In this document: in pieces, positions 26,790-32,552 of the stretch
Numbering within the stretch: position 1 is the stretch's first letter
Layout of the letters: every line of letters begins with the position of its first letter
From: an uncultured Gammaproteobacteria bacterium
Lineage (GTDB): Bacteria > Pseudomonadota > Gammaproteobacteria > Pseudomonadales > Azotimanducaceae
Length of the DNA stretch: 32,552 bases
NCBI GenBank assembly: GCA_913428515.1
Contig: CAJYCI010000004.1
Location: 1-32,552, forward strand
Direction: 5' to 3'
Program-made: the position numbers and the translations under genes
Notes under the pieces: model-generated
Seen by the model: only the letters and a program-made list of their open reading frames with translations
Database searches by the model: none
Told to the model about the DNA's origin: nothing

Positions 26790-27393
26790 GGAGTTTTTTT
26801 GCTCTCGCTAAGCCAAGATATTTTTCGTGCAAAGGCATCACTTGTCTTTCTAGGTCTTCAATCGATCCCTCATTCAAAATTAGATCATCATTCTCCGTCA
26901 GTCTATCTTCGCGACTAGGCTGGGATGAAATTATAGCTTCCACTTCATTTTTGCTATTCATATCTCGTTTCATAACTCTTTCAATCTGAGTATTTTTCTT
27001 TGCATCTACCACTAGGAGTCTATCCATGAGACTTGTTCTCCCGACACCGGTTGATAAAACTAGCATTACATATTCTGAAGAGGAACTCTGAATTGTTTCC
27101 ATAAGGTCTTTTATAATTGCAGGAATGGTTTGATTTTCCAGGAACGTTTTCTCTTCAGGTTTTGAAAAAACTATTTTTCGTAGTGCCGACCTATTTATTT
27201 CGCCTGAGGAATCTAGGATGTCCTTTCCAAAATGATCGACCACGCTTGTGAAGATCTGCTCTCCGGGCCTCATAACATTCCTGGATGAAATATCAGCATC
27301 AGCAATGTCTATTCCGAGGGACTCAAATATTTTTGAGACAGAGGACTTGCCCGTACCGATACCGCCTCGCAACCCAATGACGAATTTCTTCAC
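26782..27393 (-). CDS. coaE: Dephospho-CoA kinase CoaE
   Basis: Last enzyme of coenzyme A synthesis: phosphorylates the 3'-hydroxyl of dephospho-CoA. The P-loop is GGIGTGKSS (residues 10-18), followed by the IADAD segment (usual form VDAD). The lid and base-binding region (VVDAKKNTQIERVMKRD, then SRED) is in place. Length 203 residues is normal. The start codon is GTG, sharing a base with the pilD stop (TAGTG). Some usually conserved positions are changed (LRGGIG for LTGGIG; LSTGVG where most have an LLFE-type segment), so it is a divergent member, but the frame is intact. Confidence 0.93.
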   Translation of the reverse strand: MKKFVIGLRGGIGTGKSSVSKIFESLGIDIADADISSRNVMRPGEQIFTSVVDHFGKDILDSSGEINRSALRKIVFSKPEEKTFLENQTIPAIIKDLMETIQSSSSEYVMLVLSTGVGRTSLMDRLLVVDAKKNTQIERVMKRDMNSKNEVEAIISSQPSREDRLTENDDLILNEGSIEDLERQVMPLHEKYLGLARAKKLHG

Positions 27394-28262
27394 TATAAGC
27401 TCATGATGTTGAGGTAAATTTTATTTATCTCTTCACCCCAAAAGATGACTGTGAATGAGGCGAAGGCGAGAAAGGGCCCAAATCTAACTGGTTCAGAAAG
27501 AGCTCTGCCTCTTATCGACAATAGGCACACGATAATGAGACAGGATACGGAGCTTATCATTATAATTGCTGGAATTGAGACAATCCCCAGCCAAGCACCA
27601 AGCATTGCTAGCATTTTAAAATCCCCATATCCCATACCCTCTTTTCCGGTTAAAAGTTTAAATCCTTGGTATACAGTCCAAAAAATAAGGTATCCAAAAA
27701 AGGCTCCCCAAAAAGCTTGTTCGAACGACGTGATCGCCTCGAAGTAATTTAACATTAGCCCGATCCAAACAAACGGAATGGTAATTGAATCGGGTAAAAG
27801 TCCAGACTCATAATCAATACAAGCGAGACAAATAAGCACATATGATAGAAGTGCTAGGCTCGCTCCTGACAAAGTCCAACTAAACTCGTAGAAGCAAAGA
27901 CAGGTCGCAAGCGCAGCCAAAAATTCAATCATTGGGTAGCGGACACTGATTTTGTTTTGACAGTCCTTGCATTTCCCTCTCAAAAAGAGGAAACCCAGAA
28001 TTGGTATGTTGTGTCTATAACCTATGCTTTTGAGGCAAAAGGGGCAATGGGAAGAAGGGAGTGCAAGGTTGTAAATCCCATTATCCGATATCATTTTATT
28101 TCTGAGTGAATCTTTCTCTCTTGAATCCTTGAGGAATTCGGAAGCAATGCTATATGATTCTTTCTGCCATTCGTTTCGGATCATTATCGGCAGTCTATGG
28201 ATAACTACGTTTAGGAAACTGCCAATAAACAATCCGAGTAGTAAGGAAAATAATATAGTCAT
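27393..28262 (-). CDS. pilD: Type IV prepilin peptidase / N-methyltransferase PilD
   Basis: Inner-membrane aspartyl protease that cleaves and N-methylates prepilins and type II secretion pseudopilins. The N-terminal segment GLFIGSFLNVVIHRLP is typical. The four-cysteine zinc site is CPFC and CKDC (C73, C76, C98, C101), which accompanies methyltransferase activity. The catalytic aspartates lie in LLPDSITIPF and GMGYGDFKM. The 289 residues have about eight membrane helices. In Pseudomonas the genes pilC, pilB and pilA lie between pilD and tRNA-Thr; here tRNA-Thr is next to pilD. Its substrates must be encoded elsewhere. Confidence 0.94.
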   Translation of the reverse strand: MTILFSLLLGLFIGSFLNVVIHRLPIMIRNEWQKESYSIASEFLKDSREKDSLRNKMISDNGIYNLALPSSHCPFCLKSIGYRHNIPILGFLFLRGKCKDCQNKISVRYPMIEFLAALATCLCFYEFSWTLSGASLALLSYVLICLACIDYESGLLPDSITIPFVWIGLMLNYFEAITSFEQAFWGAFFGYLIFWTVYQGFKLLTGKEGMGYGDFKMLAMLGAWLGIVSIPAIIMISSVSCLIIVCLLSIRGRALSEPVRFGPFLAFASFTVIFWGEEINKIYLNIMSL

Positions 28263-28383
28263 ACGCGCTATTAATTAACATGACTTGCTCAGCCAGTATG
28301 AAAGGTTTGACCAAGCCTGCATTCTTTAAAAAGTAAAAGGGTGAGTTTACAATCCATAACTTCAAGTGTCGATGATCTATAAA

Positions 28384-28459
28384 GCCGGAATAGCTCAGTT
28401 GGTAGAGCAGTTGCTTCGTAAGCAATTGGTCGGAGGTTCGAGTCCTCTTTCCGGCACCA
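28384..28459 (+). tRNA. tRNA-Thr (anticodon CGT)
   Basis: A 76-base tRNA including encoded CCA. The acceptor stem GCCGGAA pairs with TTCCGGC. The D-arm is AGCTCAGTTGGTAGAGC, the anticodon stem-loop is GTTGC-TTCGTAA-GCAAT (anticodon CGT at the centre), and the T-arm is GGAGGTTCGAGTCCTC. It reads threonine codon ACG. The tRNA-Thr gene is a known integration and recombination site near pil genes, and the DNA downstream of it here is accessory. Confidence 0.97.
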
Positions 28460-28477
28460 TATCTTTCAATGACTTAC

Positions 28478-28495
28478 GCTAGCTGTTAGCTTTTT
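28478..28495 (+). terminator. Weak candidate terminator after tRNA-Thr
   Basis: GCTA-GCTGT-TAGC followed directly by TTTTT gives a short hairpin plus T tract 19 bases after the tRNA 3' end. The stem is only 4 bp, so the call is tentative. Confidence 0.35.
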
Positions 28496-28516
28496 ACATA
28501 AATCTTTTTATAGAAA

Positions 28517-28534
28517 TGGGGCACGGGTGGGGCA
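28517..28534 (+). repeat. Tandem TGGGGCA motif, 11-base period
   Basis: TGGGGCA occurs at 28517-28523 and 28528-28534, about one helical turn apart and 58 bases downstream of the tRNA 3' end. Paired short direct repeats beside a tRNA attachment site resemble integrase or excisionase arm-type binding sites, but the role is inference. Confidence 0.5.
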
Positions 28535-28552
28535 AATTTTTACTCGTTTTAC

Positions 28553-28619
28553 CTAATCCACAAACCTTATCTCAATACACTGGGATGTTTCATCCTTTTC
28601 TGTCGTTAAGGCGAAGTCT
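28553..28619 (-). repeat. Tail repeat copy A (inverted), 67 bp
   Basis: On the minus strand this is a copy of the last 67 bases of the phage-like gene at 29511-29717: 62 of 67 bases match and the frame is kept, coding DFALTTEKDETSQCIEIRFVD then TAG. The differences are three substitutions plus a changed stop (TAG for TGA). Similarity stops abruptly at 28619, six bases from the palindrome at 28625. Confidence 0.9.
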
Positions 28620-28808
28620 TTATACTTTGCACCTCAGTTGAGGTGCAAAGGGTTCGACTCGGACTTGCGTGCAATTTTCGGTGATCCTAATTTACTTCCT
28701 GCTGTACCCACTTGTAAACGCTCAGCCTGTCACGTCAAAAAAGGTAAAAACATCGATGACGACTTCGATCCAAGTGATATAGTCTTAAGACCAAAGAGAA
28801 AAAGGTAG
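28557..28808 (+). pseudogene. Open frame without ATG; possible gene remnant
   Basis: This plus-strand frame is open for about 83 codons and ends in TAG at 28806. Its left third runs antisense through tail repeat A; its right part reads IFGDPNLLPAVPTCKRSAC and then DDDFDPSDIVLRPKRKR. There is no ATG; a TTG at 28665 would be the only plausible start for the right part, without a clear ribosome site. I do not recognise the product. It may be the 3' end of a truncated gene or noncoding. Confidence 0.25.
28625..28650. repeat. Perfect palindrome with 12-bp arms
   Basis: CTTTGCACCTCA and TGAGGTGCAAAG are exact reverse complements separated by GT. It sits six bases from the breakpoint of tail repeat A. 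No T tract follows on either side, so it is not a typical terminator. It could be an operator, a recombination site or a hairpin used by a mobile element. Confidence 0.85.
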
Positions 28809-28839
28809 GCAATAGCCGAACAGCTTGGGAGGCATAACA

Positions 28840-29505
28840 ATGATTGGCTCGGTTACAAAAGCACTTATAGTTTCTGTATTTTTACTTTTAATTGGATGCG
28901 CTACGCCCCAGATTGATCGATCGGTAATAAAAAGGATTAATTCTCCAGAATTGAATCAAGTCGCCACTGCTGAACTTGGCGATACCACTCTAACTTACTT
29001 TTACTCAGCCACTATCCCGTCTTTTAGATTATTAGCGGCATGGGCACCTAGTGACTTAGGCAGGGTGACACCAATCCCAGCAGGCCATATACTCACGCCC
29101 ACTTATGAGGACGAAAATTACGAGGCGTTCAAAGAATATTGGTTGTGTTTCGATAAGAAAAAAAAACAGCTCGTCTCTAAAGGAACTCTCCATGGTAAGT
29201 GCAGTGCTCTCTCTCCTAACTGGGGCGGGGCTGACCGCATAGTATATGAACGTGCAAACTACGTTGATCTTTCCCAGCCTAACTTTAAACAAGAATTAAT
29301 ATATAACGGTAAAGTAGGGTCTAACGTGAAATTCCTATACAGGGAGGCGAGTACTGGACTCATGCGTGACGCTTTTCGGCAAGAGGTTCAATATGATCTT
29401 AATGAGGGTAATGAGATTGGCTTTAAAGGAGCAAGATTAGAAATAATCGAGGCCACTAATCGCAAATTAACCTATAAGGTCAAATCCTTTTTTAGGCGAG
29501 ATTAG
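28840..29505 (+). CDS. Lipoprotein of unknown function
   Basis: The 221-residue product has a lipoprotein signal peptide ending in LLIGC (Cys 20), then ATPQIDRSVI. I chose ATG 28840 over the track's TTG 28825 because GGGAGG lies eight bases upstream. The mature part includes LGDTTLTYFYSATIPSFRLL near residues 47-66 and an aromatic, charged middle (YEAFKEYWLCFDKKKKQLV). No enzyme motif was recognised. A DUF-type outer-membrane or inner-membrane lipoprotein is as far as I can go. It is flanked by tail repeat A on the left and the phage-like gene, starting six bases after its stop, on the right, so it looks like cargo of the accessory region. Confidence 0.8.
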   Translation: MIGSVTKALIVSVFLLLIGCATPQIDRSVIKRINSPELNQVATAELGDTTLTYFYSATIPSFRLLAAWAPSDLGRVTPIPAGHILTPTYEDENYEAFKEYWLCFDKKKKQLVSKGTLHGKCSALSPNWGGADRIVYERANYVDLSQPNFKQELIYNGKVGSNVKFLYREASTGLMRDAFRQEVQYDLNEGNEIGFKGARLEIIEATNRKLTYKVKSFFRRD

Positions 29506-29510
29506 ATGAA

Positions 29511-29717
29511 GTGGCTAATAATCGCCTAAGTGAGTCGGTCCTAAACGAACTCATCACTCATTGGGAAGCGCATGGCCGTGATGCCATTGACCGCACTTGC
29601 AAAGAGAATCCCGGTGCTTATATGCGAGCTGTCCTGTCTCTCGTTCCTAGAGACTTCGCCTTAACGGCAGAAAAGGATGAAACACCCCAGTGTACTGAGA
29701 TAAGGTTTGTGGATTGA
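29511..29717 (+). CDS. Short phage-like protein; source of the repeated 3' tail
   Basis: A 68-residue protein from a GTG start: SESVLNELITHWEAHGRDAI, then ENPGAYMRAVLSLVPRDFAL and the tail EKDETPQCTEIRFVD. The first two segments resemble small proteins I associate with prophages, which have a similar layout (helix, EHG, then a KPxxYLKVVASILPK-like segment), often near terminase genes. That similarity is by memory and should be checked. It starts five bases after the lipoprotein stop with no strong ribosome site. Its last 67 bases recur inverted at 28553-28619 and its last 42 at 30341-30382, so it may be the ancestral gene of that repeat. Confidence 0.68.
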   Translation: MANNRLSESVLNELITHWEAHGRDAIDRTCKENPGAYMRAVLSLVPRDFALTAEKDETPQCTEIRFVD

Positions 29718-29754
29718 TTGCCTTATGATATTTAAAAACTTGGAGCGAGAATGC

Positions 29755-30339
29755 ATGTCTAAGCCGATTCGATTAATCGAGATAATTATTGCGACCGCTA
29801 TGTTATCTTTTAGTGTCAGCCTGCAAGCCAAGAAATATGATGCGATAACTTATGAGCAAACACTTGAAGTAAAAAAAGGCAGCACAATCGAGTACACGAG
29901 TGCCTCAGGAGAAAAATTCAGTGTTGGGCAGGAAATCTATTTAGGGACTCCTGCAAACGGCCATCAGATTTTTACCTACGCTTTTCTTAGGGTTGGTTTA
30001 AGGCAGCAACCCTTCCAAATCTGGTCCGCATGGACCGGGAGTCGTCTCAAGATAGATAAAATTTTTTGGAAACAGGTTCAAGGCCAACCGACTGTCTCAG
30101 TCAATACTTCCATGAAAGATGCAGGCTTTGGCGCAAAGAAACAGCTAATAGGTAATTTGGAAGCAGCAATTGAAAGCGGAGAAGTCGCTACAAGCAAGGA
30201 GTCGAAAATACCGGTTCCAGAAAAAAGCCCGATAGAAAAATTGAAGGAAGCAAAAGAACTGCTTGATCTAGAGGTTATCACTCAAGATGAATACGACGAG
30301 ATCAAGGAAAGGCTCACTCCGCTTATTCTCGGTAAATAA
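29755..30339 (+). CDS. Secreted or periplasmic SHOCT-domain protein
   Basis: The 194-residue protein starts at ATG 29755 (MSKPIRLIEIIIATAML), with GGAG nine bases upstream; the track's upstream start lies in the preceding gene's end. A signal peptide covers residues 1-26 with a likely cut after SLQA. A beta-rich middle follows (FSVGQEIYLGTPANGHQIF), then a linker, and a C-terminal SHOCT domain (about 160-192: PIEKLKEAKELLDLEVITQDEYDEIKERL). SHOCT is a short oligomerisation or binding domain at C-termini of many proteins. The specific role is unknown. The gene sits between the phage-like gene tail and tail repeat C, so it is flanked by direct repeats. Confidence 0.82.
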   Translation: MSKPIRLIEIIIATAMLSFSVSLQAKKYDAITYEQTLEVKKGSTIEYTSASGEKFSVGQEIYLGTPANGHQIFTYAFLRVGLRQQPFQIWSAWTGSRLKIDKIFWKQVQGQPTVSVNTSMKDAGFGAKKQLIGNLEAAIESGEVATSKESKIPVPEKSPIEKLKEAKELLDLEVITQDEYDEIKERLTPLILGK

Positions 30340-30340
30340 A

Positions 30341-30382
30341 GATGAAAAACCCCAGTGTATTGAGATAAAGTTTGTGGATTGA
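30341..30382 (+). repeat. Tail repeat copy C (direct), 42 bp
   Basis: 39 of 42 bases match the end of the phage-like gene (29676-29717), in frame, coding DEKPQCIEIKFVD then TGA. It begins two bases after the stop of the SHOCT gene, with no start codon of its own, so it is a detached 3' end rather than a gene. Confidence 0.9.
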
Positions 30383-30403
30383 AAGAAAACAGCAGGGTCA
30401 AAT

Positions 30404-32552
30404 ATGTCGCGTTATTTTATTCTATTATTGCTCGCTTTTTCTCCTAAGTTAGTCTTTGCTGATTGTGACATTGAGAAAATGGAACAATCCATGGCAGGTT
30501 TTCTTTCTTTCTCGTTCACAGATGAAAACGGTCAAAGTCAAATCGGCTATGGAGGCGAATTACACACTCAATCTGAGGTGGATTCCTTCCAAGAAGATTA
30601 TGGAATAAACGGCATTTGCGATGGCACGACTGTTCCTATTCGGCTAACCGTAACCGGCTATAGCAGCTATATAGATGACCTAAGCGGACTGAAAGATATT
30701 GTCGAACTGTATTTTCTAGGACTAGGCGCATTGGCTATTGAGGATCTTCAAGACTTGGCTAATTTAAAAACTTTGACACAAGGATTCAGCTTTTATGGAA
30801 ACACAAAATTAAAAGACATCGACTCTCTCGCTACCAACCTTAGCGGCCGAATTAAGTACATATCGATTATAGATACCGGTCTAACTGAAATAACAGGTTT
30901 TAATCAGGTCAATTCGTTAGTTGAATTAGAAATCCAAAATAACTCGGCTTTGGAACGGATAGACGGATTCGACGAGTTGATCTCGATTGATGCGGGTTAC
31001 GAATCGCTGGACATTGAAGAGAATCCTAACCTGAAACAAATAACTGCTTTCCAGAATCTTGAGACCACCGGAGGCATACAATTTACCAAAAATGGCGTCT
31101 CATCCCTCGACCTTCCCGCTCTGAAGACAATCGATGGGAATCTTTTTTTAGTAAACAATTTTGATCTTGTGACAGTAAACCTACCAGAGTTAGAAAATAT
31201 AATTGGGGGATACCCTTTCACTACGTTTCGAGGAAGTCCCAAACTGGAACTCATAAACGCGCCGAAACTGAGAACTGCTCATGCGGTCTATGTACAAGAT
31301 ACTTTATTAGAAGAGTTATCGTTCCTCAGTAAAGTAACAGAAACGCAAGGTATAATAATTTCTGGAAATCCTTTTTTAGAAAATCTTGAAGGACTCGCAA
31401 ATATCGAGACTGTTGCTGGAACGCGGGGAGTTTTAATAGAGCGCAACGCTGAGCTTTCCTCATGCGACTCAATCGCTGAACTCATTGGATACCCTAATGG
31501 CCCCGAAGACGGAAAGGTTATTGGGGATATTTCGATCTCGAACAACAAAAGCGGTTGTAATTCAATAGAAGAGATATTCTCGTCTTATTCAGAGAAAGCT
31601 TCCTCGGTTGACTCAGATTCTGACAATGTGTCTGATGCCCTTGATAATTGTCCGAACAATGCCAACGAGGGCCAGCTAGACTTTGACGCTGATGGCCTAG
31701 GAGATGCTTGCGATGACGATGATGACAATGATGGCTACGCAGATGATTCTGACGAGTTCCCAAAGGATTCTGGGGAATGGGTTGATAGCGATTTCGATGG
31801 CGTGGGAGACAACTCTGATTCATTTCCTCAAGATCCAAGGGAACAGCAAGATAGTGATGGAGACGGCATAGGAAACTTTGCTGACTTCCAACCAGAAGTC
31901 ACGAGCCAGATTGGTCGAGTATTTCTTCAGACAACCTCTACAAGTGACAACATTTCTTACACCCATCTGATCAATTCTTCTGGGAACCCGCAAGAATTGG
32001 TTGGCACGCTATACGCTAGTGATGGAAGTATCGTGGGACTACCGAACCAAAAACTGCATGAAGAGGATTCCCTTCCGCCGAAGAGCAGAAAAATAATATC
32101 TTCAATTGATATTGAGCGAATATTCAATATCCTCCCTTGGACTGGACCAGCTATCCTAGAGGTACAAGGAACTGATAGTTTTAGTCTGATGACCAAACTC
32201 ACTAGTCCCAGCGGGTTAATCAGTAACACGAATTGTGTTCGTGAAAGACAGGTTGAGAATGTAGGGGGATTTGATCAGTCGGAAATAACCTATGTGCGAT
32301 TCATCAATATTGGAAATAACGAGCTTATCAATATTCGTGGAACGCTTTATGACGAGCAAGGTGAAGTGATCGGAGAAGCTAAGTCAGTTTTGGTAAGTAG
32401 ATTACCGCCGAAAGGACATGTTTGGCGAAGCCGCGAGCAATTATCAAATAGAGTAGTCGGCGAATGGAACGGAACCGCAACCTTAGACATAGATGAGCCT
32501 TCAACTGATTTGAGACTGCTTAACCTCAACTTCATCAACAACGAGACTTTCT
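30404..32552 (+). CDS. Large secreted surface protein: L-domain-like repeats, TSP3 repeats, duplicated domain (3' end beyond the window)
   Basis: An open frame of at least 716 codons that the ORF track omits because it has no stop in the window. MSRYFILLLLAFSPKLVFADC is a signal peptide. Residues 60-390 have irregular leucine-rich repeats like receptor L-domains (for example LVELEIQNNSALERIDGF). About residues 400-495 are Asp-rich TSP3-type calcium-binding repeats (DFDADGLGDACDDDDDND; DSDFDGVGDNSDSFPQDP). Two copies of a ~100-residue domain follow: GTLYASDGSIVG then LPPKSRK, and GTLYDEQGEVIG then LPPKGHV. An adhesive or ligand-binding cell-surface role is likely but unproven. It starts 21 bases after tail repeat C. 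Confidence 0.86.
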   Translation, partial: MSRYFILLLLAFSPKLVFADCDIEKMEQSMAGFLSFSFTDENGQSQIGYGGELHTQSEVDSFQEDYGINGICDGTTVPIRLTVTGYSSYIDDLSGLKDIVELYFLGLGALAIEDLQDLANLKTLTQGFSFYGNTKLKDIDSLATNLSGRIKYISIIDTGLTEITGFNQVNSLVELEIQNNSALERIDGFDELISIDAGYESLDIEENPNLKQITAFQNLETTGGIQFTKNGVSSLDLPALKTIDGNLFLVNNFDLVTVNLPELENIIGGYPFTTFRGSPKLELINAPKLRTAHAVYVQDTLLEELSFLSKVTETQGIIISGNPFLENLEGLANIETVAGTRGVLIERNAELSSCDSIAELIGYPNGPEDGKVIGDISISNNKSGCNSIEEIFSSYSEKASSVDSDSDNVSDALDNCPNNANEGQLDFDADGLGDACDDDDDNDGYADDSDEFPKDSGEWVDSDFDGVGDNSDSFPQDPREQQDSDGDGIGNFADFQPEVTSQIGRVFLQTTSTSDNISYTHLINSSGNPQELVGTLYASDGSIVGLPNQKLHEEDSLPPKSRKIISSIDIERIFNILPWTGPAILEVQGTDSFSLMTKLTSPSGLISNTNCVRERQVENVGGFDQSEITYVRFINIGNNELINIRGTLYDEQGEVIGEAKSVLVSRLPPKGHVWRSREQLSNRVVGEWNGTATLDIDEPSTDLRLLNLNFINNETF

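Larger units (their letters stand above)
28460..28839. other. 380-base gene-poor junction between tRNA-Thr and the accessory cargo
   Basis: No intact gene is seen here. In order it holds a weak terminator, two TGGGGCA motifs 11 bases apart, an inverted copy of a phage-like gene tail, a 12-bp-arm palindrome, and an open frame lacking ATG. The mix suits the left end of an integrated element or its remnant. I found no second copy of the tRNA 3' end further right in the window, so an attR, if any, lies beyond it. Confidence 0.55.

Noticed and set aside
28651-28660. GGTTCGACTC, resembling a tRNA T-loop (possible tRNA relic or attachment site)
   Set aside because: Flanking bases do not form a T stem and no acceptor or anticodon arm is present, so a chance match is more likely.
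31518-31838. His-rich 106-residue minus-strand ORF
   Set aside because: Its His and Gln richness comes from reading the Asp codons of the TSP3 repeats backwards; the plus strand has the long coherent frame.
1-32552. CRISPR arrays, rRNA genes, insertion sequences, toxin-antitoxin pairs
   Set aside because: No regularly spaced repeats, rRNA segments, transposase-like ORFs or paired small genes of that kind were seen on reading.

Overview
The window is one contiguous piece of a gammaproteobacterial chromosome, moderately AT-rich by eye. The gammaproteobacterial call rests on gene content and order: rpsI-petABC-sspAB, dolP/lpoA/rsmI/rnpB, the mraZ-to-ftsZ division and cell wall (dcw) cluster, then lpxC-dciA-M23 peptidase-secA-argJ, then yacG/coaE/pilD beside tRNA-Thr. 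The last part follows the order I recall from Pseudomonas-like genomes. The TSP3-type surface protein and compact gene spacing would suit a marine bacterium, but that is inference and I cannot name a genus.

Region 1 (1-4272): the end of rpsI, the cytochrome bc1 operon petABC closed by a hairpin terminator, then sspA and sspB. Region 2 (4281-7964): minus-strand outer-membrane lipoproteins dolP and lpoA (neighbouring yraN and diaA are absent), divergent from rsmI, then the RNase P RNA gene. Region 3 (8145-21167): a MraZ operator, mraZ, rsmH, ftsL, ftsI, murE, murD, ftsW, murC, ftsQ, ftsA, ftsZ and lpxC. Most cell wall genes here overlap by 1-8 bases. murF, mraY, murG and ddl are missing from their usual places with no scar, so they are presumably encoded elsewhere. 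Region 4 (21140-28262): dciA on the minus strand, an M23 peptidase, secA behind a hairpin that is also a perfect FNR-like box, argJ, and a minus-strand pilD-coaE-yacG operon. The 58-residue yacG is absent from the ORF track.

Region 5 (28384-32552) begins at tRNA-Thr(CGT) and is accessory DNA. It holds a tandem TGGGGCA motif, a 12-bp-arm palindrome, a lipoprotein of unknown function, a short phage-like gene, a secreted SHOCT-domain protein, and the start of a large surface protein (receptor L-domain-like repeats, TSP3 calcium-binding repeats, then a duplicated domain) that runs off the window. The 3' tail of the short phage-like gene occurs three times (67 bp inverted, the gene itself, 42 bp direct). 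One cargo gene lies between each pair of copies and the third cargo follows the last copy. This looks like a decayed or modular integrative element next to a tRNA attachment site. No integrase is visible.

How the genes work together: murE, murD, murC, ftsI and ftsW make and cross-link septal peptidoglycan. FtsL, FtsQ, FtsA and FtsZ build the divisome. LpxC commits precursors to lipid A, LpoA and DolP support the envelope, SecA exports proteins, and PetABC drives respiration.
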